9,623 nucleotides of DNA from an uncultured Bacilli bacterium (GTDB lineage Bacteria; Bacillota_I; Bacilli_A; RF39; UBA660), in the NCBI GenBank assembly GCA_944371545.1, contig CALVXT010000040.1:1-9623 (forward strand). Reading direction: 5' to 3'. Shown here one piece after another: positions 1 through 5,808 of this stretch. The position numbers were made by a program, and so were the translations under genes. The notes under the pieces were generated by a model. That model was not told the origin of the DNA. It did no database searches and worked only from the letters and a program-made list of their open reading frames with translations. How positions within the stretch are numbered: the first letter of the stretch is position 1; every line of letters begins with the position of its first letter.

Positions 1-47
1 ATCTTTCCTGTTTCTTTAAATTTTTTCCAAGCTTCTTTCTTATCCAT
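1..47 (-). CDS. yqzL: YqzL-like small protein (partial, N-terminus only)
   Basis: Only the first 15 codons and part of the 16th are present; the gene runs off the left edge. The visible peptide begins MDKKEAWKKFKETGK and has a W-x-x-F-x-x-T-G pattern (W7, F10, T13, G14). That pattern is typical of the N-terminus of the roughly 45-residue YqzL proteins of Bacillota, whose function is unknown. In Bacillus yqzL lies between era and recO, and here the fragment sits directly downstream of era in the same direction, which supports the name. A GAGAG-type ribosome binding site precedes the ATG. No terminator is visible in the 56 nt between era and this start, so it is probably cotranscribed with era. 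The call rests on a short peptide plus position; recO is expected further left, outside the window. Confidence 0.62.
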   Translation of the reverse strand, partial: MDKKEAWKKFKETGK

Positions 48-103
48 AATATTCACTCTCTTTCTATTACTATCATGGGAGCAAAAGAAACTTTTTATTC
101 ATT

Positions 104-994
104 TTATTTTAAATTTAATTCATCAAAACCTAATTCTTTTAAAAAGCTTGTTTTTTCACGCCAATTTTTTAAAGTTTTGACATACAATTCTAAATATACT
201 TTTTTTTGCAACATATTTTCTAAATCAGCACGAGCTTCCATACCAACTTGTTTAAGACGCGCGCCACCCTTACCAATAACAATTTTTTTAATAGATTCAC
301 GATCTACAATAATATCGACATTAATATAAACGATATCTTCTTTTTCTTCAAACCTAGTTGTATAACAAGTTAAACTATGAGGAACTTCTTCAACTGTTTT
401 ATGTAACAATTTTTCCCTGACAAGTTCACTTGCCATGAAAGATACAGAATTTGTAGTAATCATATCTGGATCAAAATACATTACTGTATCTGTTAAATAT
501 TTCTTTATGACTTCAATTAAATGATCAATATTGTCTTTTTTTAAAGCACTTACTGGAACAATTTCCGCAAAAGGAAAAATATCTTTATACGAAGCAATGG
601 CACAAAAAATTTCTTCTTCAGTCATTTGATCAATTTTGTTTAAAATAAGAAAAACTGGACTATTTGTTTTCTTTAACGATTCTAAAATCATTTTATCGCC
701 TGCTCCAAATCCGCCTTTAGCATCCACGACAAACAAAATCGCATCCACATCTTTCATAACAGAATAGCTTTCTTTATTTAAAATTTTACCAAGCTTACTC
801 TGAGGTTTATGAATTCCAGGGGTATCTAAAAAGATAATTTGAGTATCTGGCTCATTATAAATTCCTTGAATAATATTTCTTGTTGTCTGAGCTTTATTTG
901 AGGTAATGGCAATCTTATAATCTAAGATGCTATTTAAAAGGGTACTTTTTCCCACATTTGGCCGTCCAACAATACTTACAAAACCACTACGCAT
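104..994 (-). CDS. era: GTPase Era, 16S rRNA/30S subunit maturation factor
   Basis: Era is an essential GTPase that binds the 3' end of 16S rRNA and helps late assembly of the small ribosomal subunit. The 296-residue product has the usual Era length and all family motifs: the P-loop GRPNVGKS (10-17), switch I with the TT pair (37-38), DTPG (57-60), NKID (119-122) and the SA of G5 (149-150). A C-terminal KH RNA-binding domain carries VIGKGG (239-244). The ATG at 994 follows AAGGAG at good spacing, 15 nt after the dgkA stop. Placement after ybeY and dgkA and before yqzL is the standard Bacillota arrangement. YbeY also acts in 16S 3'-end processing, so the neighbourhood fits a ribosome-maturation role. 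No motif is degraded. The identification is secure. Confidence 0.97.
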   Translation of the reverse strand: MRSGFVSIVGRPNVGKSTLLNSILDYKIAITSNKAQTTRNIIQGIYNEPDTQIIFLDTPGIHKPQSKLGKILNKESYSVMKDVDAILFVVDAKGGFGAGDKMILESLKKTNSPVFLILNKIDQMTEEEIFCAIASYKDIFPFAEIVPVSALKKDNIDHLIEVIKKYLTDTVMYFDPDMITTNSVSFMASELVREKLLHKTVEEVPHSLTCYTTRFEEKEDIVYINVDIIVDRESIKKIVIGKGGARLKQVGMEARADLENMLQKKVYLELYVKTLKNWREKTSFLKELGFDELNLK

Positions 995-1009
995 ACAACC
1001 ACTCCTTTT

Positions 1010-1390
1010 TTATAATAAATACGTTAAAAAGATATAAACAACGACAATAATCGCTAACACGGCTATGACAAATGATGCAGCCGAACCACAATCTTTAGCT
1101 TTTTTAGCTAACGGATGAAATTCCTTTGTTACCATATCAACAGTATGCTCGATAGCTGTATTCATAAGCTCCATGGCTAAAAGAAAAATAGCTAACATAC
1201 TAATAATAATGATATGTTCTGCCGATACATCTAAAATGATACACATAACAAGTACAAATGCACAAGCAAGCAAAAGCAAATGCAAGCTTCTTTCTGTTTT
1301 TATGGAAGTAAATAATCCAGCTAAGGAATATTTACAACTTTTATAAAAATGGATAAATACATTATCCTTCTCGCGAAATTCTTTCTTCAT
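1010..1390 (-). CDS. dgkA: Diacylglycerol/undecaprenol kinase, DgkA family
   Basis: A small integral membrane kinase of the prokaryotic DgkA family. Bacillota members mainly phosphorylate undecaprenol (recycling the cell-wall lipid carrier) and some use diacylglycerol. The 126-residue protein has an amphipathic N-terminus with TERSLH around residues 32-37 (acidic E33) and three hydrophobic segments (about 36-54, 58-76 and 105-125). The family signature ELMNTAIE lies at 74-81, followed by a VD pair (84-85) and AKDCGSAAS (98-106). The ATG at 1390 lies inside the end of ybeY (29 nt overlap) and follows AGGAGG at 9 nt spacing, which indicates translational coupling. Substrate preference cannot be read from the sequence. 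The AKD-x-GSAA form resembles the enterobacterial enzyme as much as the Bacillus AKDAAAGA form. Confidence 0.93.
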   Translation of the reverse strand: MKKEFREKDNVFIHFYKSCKYSLAGLFTSIKTERSLHLLLLACAFVLVMCIILDVSAEHIIIISMLAIFLLAMELMNTAIEHTVDMVTKEFHPLAKKAKDCGSAASFVIAVLAIIVVVYIFLTYLL

Positions 1391-1808
1391 CTAATATTTC
1401 CTCCTGAAGGCTAAACATTTTTTCTTCATCTTCCTTAGTCATATGATCGTACCCAAGTAAATGAAGTAATCCATGAACGGTTAAAAAAGAAAGTTCTCTT
1501 TTTTCACTATGACCATAAGATACAGCTTGCTCTTGCATTCGTGGAATAGAAATAAAAATATCTCCTAAGACACGAGTGCTTAAAGCGAACTCATCGGGAC
1601 TATCTTCAAATGCAAAACTAATTACATCCGTAGGTCGATCTACATTACGATAAGTTTTATTCAGCTCCCATATTTTCTCATCACTAACAAAAGTTATGGA
1701 AAAAACAGAACCTACCGCTTGTTCTTTTTCTAAAGTTCTATCAATCACTTTATACAAATAGGAATAATCCTTTGTATAGCCAAACTCATTATTAATCTCG
1801 TAATTCAC
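1362..1808 (-). CDS. ybeY: Endoribonuclease YbeY (GTG start)
   Basis: YbeY is a metal-dependent RNase needed for 16S rRNA 3'-end maturation and ribosome quality control. Starting at the GTG at 1808 the product is 148 residues, the normal family length, and begins (M)NYEINNEF as family members do. It contains the conserved segment RNVDRPTDVISF (about 54-65) and the zinc site HGLLHLLGYDH with H112, H116 and H122. An in-frame ATG at 1889 would add 27 residues unlike any YbeY N-terminus and would overlap the VanZ gene by 67 nt, so I reject it. The GTG has a purine-rich AGGTGGGGGAG just upstream and lies 14 nt after the vanZ stop. The 3' end overlaps dgkA. YbeY-DgkA-Era is a classic conserved neighbourhood. 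Confidence 0.94.
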   Translation of the reverse strand: MNYEINNEFGYTKDYSYLYKVIDRTLEKEQAVGSVFSITFVSDEKIWELNKTYRNVDRPTDVISFAFEDSPDEFALSTRVLGDIFISIPRMQEQAVSYGHSEKRELSFLTVHGLLHLLGYDHMTKEDEEKMFSLQEEILDEERISREG

Positions 1809-1811
1809 AAA

Positions 1812-1822
1812 CTCCCCCACCT
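1812..1822 (-). promoter_or_regulatory. Ribosome binding site deciding the GTG start of ybeY
   Basis: On the minus strand the sequence TAAAGGTGGGGGAGTTTGTG joins the vanZ stop, a strong Shine-Dalgarno-like AGGTGG/GGGAG tract and the GTG codon at 1808. No comparable site stands before the upstream in-frame ATG at 1889, which lies within vanZ coding sequence. Confidence 0.75.
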
Positions 1823-2440
1823 TTAAAACAAATGAATTCCCATAATACTTAAATAATAAACGAGGGCAACTGCACATAAAACAATGCAAAGTATATTATA
1901 GAATAACGTACTAGTAAAAATACTTGGTAAATGCTTTTTAATTGCAGAAAAAGCAATATAAAGTAAAAATCCAATGATTGCCCCGACAACATTTAATAAA
2001 ATATCATCTACATCAAAACTACGACCAATATAATGCTGAACAAACTCGACCGTAAAACTTGTTATTAAAGTAACAAGAAAAATATGACTAACTTTTTTAG
2101 CTTTAATATACGTTGAAACAAAATAACCAAAAGGAATAAAAATCAAAATATTTCCAATAACATTCAAATAAAATCCTTGAGTACCTATCTCATATCGCAT
2201 GATCTCCGTAAACGGAACCAAATTATATCCACTATTCACATTAAGTTCAGCTTTAGTTAAAAGCTCAAATAAAAGCAAAGCATAAATAACAAAAAGCATA
2301 TTAAAAAATTCTTTATAAAAAACAAACTTTTCATTACTATTATGAATATACATTAACCGAATAGAGATAATTACTACTAAAAAGATAGTTAGCATTGGCC
2401 ATACATCATGTAAAGCATTATTGATCATTTTCATTTCCAT
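1823..2440 (-). CDS. VanZ-family integral membrane protein
   Basis: A 205-residue membrane protein of the VanZ-like family. It has about five to six hydrophobic segments (roughly 14-32, 43-62, 92-110, 117-135, 147-166 and 179-199) and the family hallmarks NLVPF (73-77), NVIGNILIFIPFG (93-105), the E132/Q135 pair in a membrane helix, and GRSFDVDDILLNVVGAIIG (139-157). VanZ itself gives low-level teicoplanin resistance in Enterococcus, but most homologues are uncharacterised, so no resistance role should be assumed. The ATG at 2440 is 12 nt after the yqfD stop and has GGTGGA upstream; ATG codons at residues 3 and 5 are alternative starts. The stop is 14 nt before ybeY. It sits where phoH and a pgpH-type gene lie in Bacillus, so its position inside this operon is unusual. 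Confidence 0.87.
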   Translation of the reverse strand: MEMKMINNALHDVWPMLTIFLVVIISIRLMYIHNSNEKFVFYKEFFNMLFVIYALLLFELLTKAELNVNSGYNLVPFTEIMRYEIGTQGFYLNVIGNILIFIPFGYFVSTYIKAKKVSHIFLVTLITSFTVEFVQHYIGRSFDVDDILLNVVGAIIGFLLYIAFSAIKKHLPSIFTSTLFYNILCIVLCAVALVYYLSIMGIHLF

Positions 2441-2452
2441 AGTCCACCACTT

Positions 2453-3589
2453 CTATTCTTCAGCTACAAATTCTTGTCTTTCTCCAATTTGTTCTAAAAC
2501 TGAGACAAAAACTTCTACATTCATTGTACTATTATTTATCTCTTTTTTCAAAACTTTTTTTGCAATTATCTCTTCTTTTTCATCTAAAGTCAAAGAAATT
2601 TTTTCATCAACTTCTTTTAAAGCTTTATCCAAAGCAGTACTTTCATTCATCACAAGTTCTTTTACTGTGGTTTCATATTGTTTCACAAAGAAAAATTCTG
2701 TTCCAAATAAAGTAAACAAAGACGTTGCATCCTCTTCATAGTTTTCTAAACGACTTTTAAATAAAAAATCATTAAATCCATTATTTTTTGCTTTAATGTT
2801 CCATCTTACTTTACCAGTTTTTTCATGAGTTTCATAAGTAAGAGGAATACTTACACTTACCTCATACCAAACTTCAGCATAAACAGAACCAGTTGCACAT
2901 ACGGTTTTTCTCGTTTCTTCATCTTTTTTTATCGTCCCACTGATTAAAATATCTCCCTTTTTAACCGAGTCATTTCTTTTATAAGCAGCTTCTCCACTAC
3001 TATAAACCATCTCTTTTACAATTCCATCTTTTGACGCGACAACATTACAAGCTTGAGGTTCATTTTTTTCTTCTTCAAGTTTTCTTTCCTCTACCCTTAC
3101 AATATATTTCATTCCCTTAGTTTCAATTTCTAACCATTCCAAATCCTCAGGATACATATCTAAAATTTCCTGTTTAATTTTTTCAATTTCTTGATAATCT
3201 TTTTTCCAAGTATTCTTTTTAATTCCTTTCTCATTTAAAGCATTACTAACGATAAATCTTATATCTTGATTCGAATGAATAACTTCAACAGATAAAATAA
3301 TATGAGAAATCACATACAAAAAAACAAGACCAATGGCCAAAGAAATAAGATATATATGATATTTCTTTCCCTTTTCTTTTAAAGCTTTCCAACCCAAATC
3401 TTGAACTTTCTTCACTTTAATAAACCAAATCTTTTGCAACTTCTTAAAATCTTTTTCCAAAATTTTTATTTTTAATCTATCTTTTTCTTCAACCACATCA
3501 TATAGAAAAACTTGAATTTCTTGACATTTTAAAAAGAAACGTTCATTACTTGTCGTCTTTACTTCAACCCATATATATGAATCGGTCAT
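2453..3589 (-). CDS. yqfD: Sporulation protein YqfD-like membrane protein
   Basis: A 378-residue protein resembling YqfD, a membrane protein of endospore formers linked to mother-cell stages of sporulation; its molecular role is unknown. A cytoplasmic N-terminal region (1-77) is followed by one transmembrane helix (about 78-100) and a long presumably extracytoplasmic domain. That domain has the family-like stretches WLEIETKGMKYIVRVEER (152-169), ASKDGIV (185-191), VKKGDILISG (209-218) and ATGSVYAEVWYE (232-243). The C-terminal part (about 305-378) is charged and helix-rich. The start codon overlaps the yqfC stop as ATGA, with AGGAAATT upstream, so the pair is translationally coupled as in Bacillus and Clostridia. 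The family is assigned by motif pattern and neighbourhood. Whether this organism sporulates cannot be decided here. Confidence 0.85.
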   Translation of the reverse strand: MTDSYIWVEVKTTSNERFFLKCQEIQVFLYDVVEEKDRLKIKILEKDFKKLQKIWFIKVKKVQDLGWKALKEKGKKYHIYLISLAIGLVFLYVISHIILSVEVIHSNQDIRFIVSNALNEKGIKKNTWKKDYQEIEKIKQEILDMYPEDLEWLEIETKGMKYIVRVEERKLEEEKNEPQACNVVASKDGIVKEMVYSSGEAAYKRNDSVKKGDILISGTIKKDEETRKTVCATGSVYAEVWYEVSVSIPLTYETHEKTGKVRWNIKAKNNGFNDFLFKSRLENYEEDATSLFTLFGTEFFFVKQYETTVKELVMNESTALDKALKEVDEKISLTLDEKEEIIAKKVLKKEINNSTMNVEVFVSVLEQIGERQEFVAEE

Positions 3590-3825
3590 AATTTCCTCAT
3601 TTCTTTCAAACTTCCTTGTAATAAGATTTCTTTATTAGTTAGTTTTAAAATTCGAAAATTATTTCCTAAAATTTCTAAAGTGAATTTTTCTAAAACAAAT
3701 ACTGCTCGATTTTCTTGTAAAACATCAATTTTTTGAAATCCATATATATGAATATTTTCTTGCCATAAGTCAATATAATAGTCCTGATCTAATAAAAAGT
3801 TTTTTATGGTTTTATAAATATGCAT
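3586..3825 (-). CDS. yqfC: YqfC-like small sporulation-associated protein
   Basis: A 79-residue soluble protein immediately before yqfD, matching the length and position of YqfC (YabP/YqfC family, sporulation-associated, function unknown). The C-terminal half (about 41-74) alternates hydrophobic residues in short beta-strand-like stretches: AVFVLEKFTLEIL, then FRILKLTNKEILLQG. This is the usual look of the family, which ends in a G-x-I/L-x turn near the C-terminus. The N-terminus is less conserved. AGGTGG precedes the ATG by 4 nt. The last bases overlap the yqfD start. Only 38 nt separate its ATG from the terminator hairpin of the upstream gene, and no convincing promoter is visible there. 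The family call depends partly on linkage to yqfD. Confidence 0.78.
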   Translation of the reverse strand: MHIYKTIKNFLLDQDYYIDLWQENIHIYGFQKIDVLQENRAVFVLEKFTLEILGNNFRILKLTNKEILLQGSLKEMRKL

Positions 3826-3863
3826 ACAACCACCTAAAAAAGTATATGCAAAGAAAAAGAAAA

Positions 3864-3880
3864 AAAGCCTATGCGGCTTT
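3864..3880 (-). terminator. Rho-independent terminator of the 202-residue orphan gene
   Basis: On the minus strand AAAGCC-GCATA-GGCTTT forms a 6-bp stem with a 5-nt loop, followed by a long T-rich tract (3863 downwards: TTT, then C-interrupted T runs). The TAG stop of the orphan gene (3871-3869) lies within the loop and 3' arm, so the terminator is merged with the last codons. Confidence 0.75.
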
Positions 3881-4477
3881 AGATATATCGTTATCTTTAT
3901 GTTTTGAACGAGTCAACACAGGCAACGAAATTACATTATCGATTGTTTTTTCTTCTGGCATTTGTAATACTTCAATAGATTCTTTTTTTTCTTCGTGAAT
4001 ATTTAAAAGTTTTTTTACATCATATTTACTAGCTAAATAAACACGAATAATTCTTTGTTCTTCATAATTCAAATTATCCCAATTTTCTAAAAACGAATGA
4101 TTTTTAATTGTCGTTTTGAAAATCGTTCGAACATTTTCATGTTTTAAATATTTTTCCAAATGATTACTTATATCTTTCAATATTCCCTCTTGCTTGGAAA
4201 AATTCTTAAATAATTCAGGCACAGAATAAGAAAGAAAAAAGGAATCCGTAACAATTGGAACTTGATGATCATTTTTCCATTTTCCTTTATATAGTACTTT
4301 AATTCCCAATGCAGAAACATCTGTTTCTTTCATAACAGAATCAAATTCATTTACTTTTTTCAAAATATCTTCTTTAGAATAATCAATAAAAACTTGATCA
4401 ATATTTTCTAAACTCATTGGAATACAATAAGGTTCTTTATTCTTCTGATCAATACCCAGCGCATACTGTTTTTCCAT
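3869..4477 (-). CDS. Hypothetical soluble protein, 202 residues, family not recognised
   Basis: I do not recognise this protein. It is 202 residues long, very rich in Lys, Glu, Asp and Asn, with no signal peptide and no transmembrane segment, so it is probably cytoplasmic. The N-terminal part (1-95) mixes short hydrophobic strands and helices (YALGID, ALGIKVLYKGKW, VPIVTDSFFLSYS). The middle (95-165) looks helical, with repeated charged heptad-like segments, W133 and a basic stretch RIIRVYLASKYDVKK (142-156). The tail (165-202) is low-complexity and probably disordered, ending in a basic SKHKDND segment. It has one Cys (C18) and no recognisable catalytic motif. The ATG at 4477 follows AGGGGG. 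It is transcribed alone: a near-consensus promoter lies upstream and a terminator overlaps its stop. Base composition matches its neighbours, so there is no sign of recent transfer. Confidence 0.85.
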   Translation of the reverse strand: MEKQYALGIDQKNKEPYCIPMSLENIDQVFIDYSKEDILKKVNEFDSVMKETDVSALGIKVLYKGKWKNDHQVPIVTDSFFLSYSVPELFKNFSKQEGILKDISNHLEKYLKHENVRTIFKTTIKNHSFLENWDNLNYEEQRIIRVYLASKYDVKKLLNIHEEKKESIEVLQMPEEKTIDNVISLPVLTRSKHKDNDISKAA

Positions 4478-4507
4478 AATACTCTTTCCCCCTAACGAGA
4501 AGATGTC

Positions 4508-4536
4508 ATTGTATCATATTTTTTCAAGGTTGTCAA
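4508..4536 (-). promoter_or_regulatory. Strong sigma-A-type promoter of the 202-residue orphan gene
   Basis: On the minus strand a perfect TTGACA (4536-4531) is followed by a 17-bp spacer and TACAAT (4513-4508). A TG dinucleotide one base upstream (4516-4515) makes an extended -10. Transcription should start near 4501, giving a leader of about 23 nt that contains the AGGGGG ribosome binding site. This is the closest match to consensus of any promoter in the window. Confidence 0.88.
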
Positions 4537-4549
4537 GTGCGGTAATTTG

Positions 4550-4561
4550 CATATGCATATG
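4550..4561. repeat. 12-bp perfect palindrome upstream of the orphan-gene promoter
   Basis: CATATGCATATG reads identically on both strands. Its centre is about 55 bp upstream of the predicted start site (near 4501), just upstream of the -35 box. It could be an activator or repressor operator, but it is AT-rich and made of short repeated units, so chance is possible. Confidence 0.45.
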
Positions 4562-4581
4562 TGTTTACATAGCGTTTACAC
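4561..4581. repeat. Pair of direct repeats, G-Y-GTTTACA-Y, 11 bp apart
   Basis: GTGTTTACAT (4561-4570) and GCGTTTACAC (4572-4581) share 8 of 10 bases, with the identical core GTTTACA at 4563-4569 and 4574-4580. The 11-bp period places both on one face of the helix, as expected for a protein binding in tandem. They lie about 60-80 bp upstream of the predicted start site of the orphan gene, between it and the glf terminator. Confidence 0.5.
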
Positions 4582-4607
4582 GTAAGCTTTAATTTTTAAT
4601 ATAAAAC

Positions 4608-4629
4608 AAAAGACCTTATAAGGCCTTTT
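4608..4629 (-). terminator. Rho-independent terminator of glf
   Basis: On the minus strand AAAAGGCCT-TATA-AGGTCTTTT forms a 9-bp stem (one G-T wobble) with a 4-nt loop, followed by GTTTTATATT. The TAA stop of glf (4618-4616) falls in the loop and 3' arm, so the last sense codons double as the 5' arm. Confidence 0.85.
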
Positions 4630-5725
4630 CAACTTCTACCAATGCTAAAGCTGCTTCTAACACTTTATCCATATCATAATATTTATAATTTCCTAGTCTT
4701 CCACCAAAAATCACTTTTTCTTCTTTTTTGGCTAATTCTTGATACTTAGTAAATAATGCATTATTTTTCTCATCATTCACGGGATAATAGGCTTCCATTT
4801 TCTTTTCCCAATTGCTTGGATATTCTCTAGTAATTACCGTACCAGGACAATCTTGAAATTCAAAATGCTTATGTTCTATAATTCTTGTATAAGGAGTTTC
4901 ACGATCAGTATAATTTACCACTGCATTTCCTTGATAATTATCACAATCTGGTAGGTATTCGTTTTCAAATTTTAACGAACGATATTCTAAAGCTCCTAGG
5001 CTATAATCAAAATACTCATCAATCATTCCTGTATATAAAACTCTTTTTCCTAAAGCATCATATTTTTCTTTTTCTTTTAAATAATCTACGTTTAATTCGA
5101 CATCGCAATTTTCTAACATACGATTTATAATCAAATTATAGCCACCTATTGGTATTCCTTGATAACGATCATTAAAGTAATTGTTATTAAAAGTGAATCG
5201 TACTGGTAAACGCTTGATAATGAAGCTTGGTAATTCTTTACAGTCCTTGCCCCATTGTTTTTCTGTATATCCTTTTACTAATTTTTCATAAATATCTCTT
5301 CCAACTAAAGATATTGCTTGCTCTTCTAAATTTTCTGGTTCTTTTCCTTTTAATTCACTTTTCTGGCCTTCAATCTTTCTTTTGGCATCTGTTGGAGTAA
5401 TTACATCATCCCATAGTTTTGTAAAAGTATTCATATTAAATGGCATATTATATAACTCATCATGATAATTGGCAATTGGAGAGTTTATGTAGTTGTTAAA
5501 TTCACAAAAAGAATTTACATATTCCCAGATTTTTTTATTTGATGTATGGAAAATATGAGCACCATATTTATGAACGTGGATTCCATGGACATCCTCACAA
5601 TACACATTTCCTCCAATATGGTTTCGTCGATCTATTACTAAACATTTCTTTCCTAATTTTGTCATTTCATAAGCAAAACATGAGCCAAATAAACCTGCTC
5701 CAACTATAACATAATCGTATTTCAT
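4616..5725 (-). CDS. glf: UDP-galactopyranose mutase
   Basis: Glf is a flavoenzyme that interconverts UDP-galactopyranose and UDP-galactofuranose, the donor for galactofuranose in surface glycans. The 369-residue length is typical. The N-terminus has the Rossmann FAD motif GAGLFGS (9-15) and the D32-R33-R34 ... GGN (38-40) segment, then HKYGAHIFHT (52-61). YTEKQWGK (153-160) provides the conserved substrate-site tryptophan (W158). RLPVRFTFNNNYFNDRYQG (172-190) and FGGRLGNYKYYDMD (340-353) carry the conserved arginines and tyrosines. The ATG at 5725 has GAGG about 6 nt upstream. The gene stands alone between two terminators, with no glycosyltransferase or galactose gene beside it, so the glycan it serves (capsule, teichoic acid or glycolipid) is not visible here. 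Confidence 0.97.
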   Translation of the reverse strand: MKYDYVIVGAGLFGSCFAYEMTKLGKKCLVIDRRNHIGGNVYCEDVHGIHVHKYGAHIFHTSNKKIWEYVNSFCEFNNYINSPIANYHDELYNMPFNMNTFTKLWDDVITPTDAKRKIEGQKSELKGKEPENLEEQAISLVGRDIYEKLVKGYTEKQWGKDCKELPSFIIKRLPVRFTFNNNYFNDRYQGIPIGGYNLIINRMLENCDVELNVDYLKEKEKYDALGKRVLYTGMIDEYFDYSLGALEYRSLKFENEYLPDCDNYQGNAVVNYTDRETPYTRIIEHKHFEFQDCPGTVITREYPSNWEKKMEAYYPVNDEKNNALFTKYQELAKKEEKVIFGGRLGNYKYYDMDKVLEAALALVEVEKAL

Positions 5726-5751
5726 ATCTAACCTCTTTCCATTTAAAGAAT

Positions 5752-5779
5752 ACTATAGAATTTTTAAAAAAGCAACCAA
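5752..5779 (-). promoter_or_regulatory. Candidate weak promoter of glf
   Basis: In the 58 nt between the upstream terminator and glf, TTGGTT (5779-5774), a 16-bp spacer and TATAGT (5757-5752) form a plausible sigma-A promoter on the minus strand. The -35 box matches only 3 of 6 consensus bases. The predicted leader is about 20 nt. Confidence 0.45.
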
Positions 5780-5783
5780 AAGA

Positions 5784-5808
5784 AAAACGAGTTTTTAAAC
5801 CTCGTTTT
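5784..5808 (-). terminator. Terminator closing the mraZ-rsmH-ftsL-PBP operon
   Basis: On the minus strand AAAACGAG (5808-5801), a 9-nt loop and CTCGTTTT (5791-5784) form an 8-bp stem followed by a short T-rich run (TCTTTT). The PBP stop (5809-5807) touches the base of the 5' arm. The weak T tract suggests incomplete termination into glf is possible. Confidence 0.72.

Noticed and set aside
48..103. Terminator after era
   Set aside because: No stable stem with a T tract is seen on the minus strand; the gap looks like a simple linker before yqzL.
1809..1889. N-terminal extension of YbeY from ATG 1889
   Set aside because: It lies in vanZ coding sequence, has no ribosome binding site and does not resemble a YbeY N-terminus.
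1823..2440. Glycopeptide resistance gene
   Set aside because: VanZ-like proteins are widespread and mostly unrelated to resistance; no vanHAX or vanRS genes are present and the gene sits in a housekeeping operon.
2421..2741. Plus-strand open frame of about 106 codons opposite the end of yqfD
   Set aside because: It is a Ser/Phe-rich mirror of an AT-rich, Lys/Glu-rich gene, with no ribosome binding site and no family resemblance. The other plus-strand frames (such as 75-329, 4885-5130 and 7548-7751) are rejected for the same reason.
3841..3869. Possible sigma-A promoter for yqfC (TATACT at 3846-3841)
   Set aside because: At 17-bp spacing the -35 position reads GGCTTT, inside the terminator stem, and the start site would lie about 9 nt from the ATG, within the ribosome binding site.
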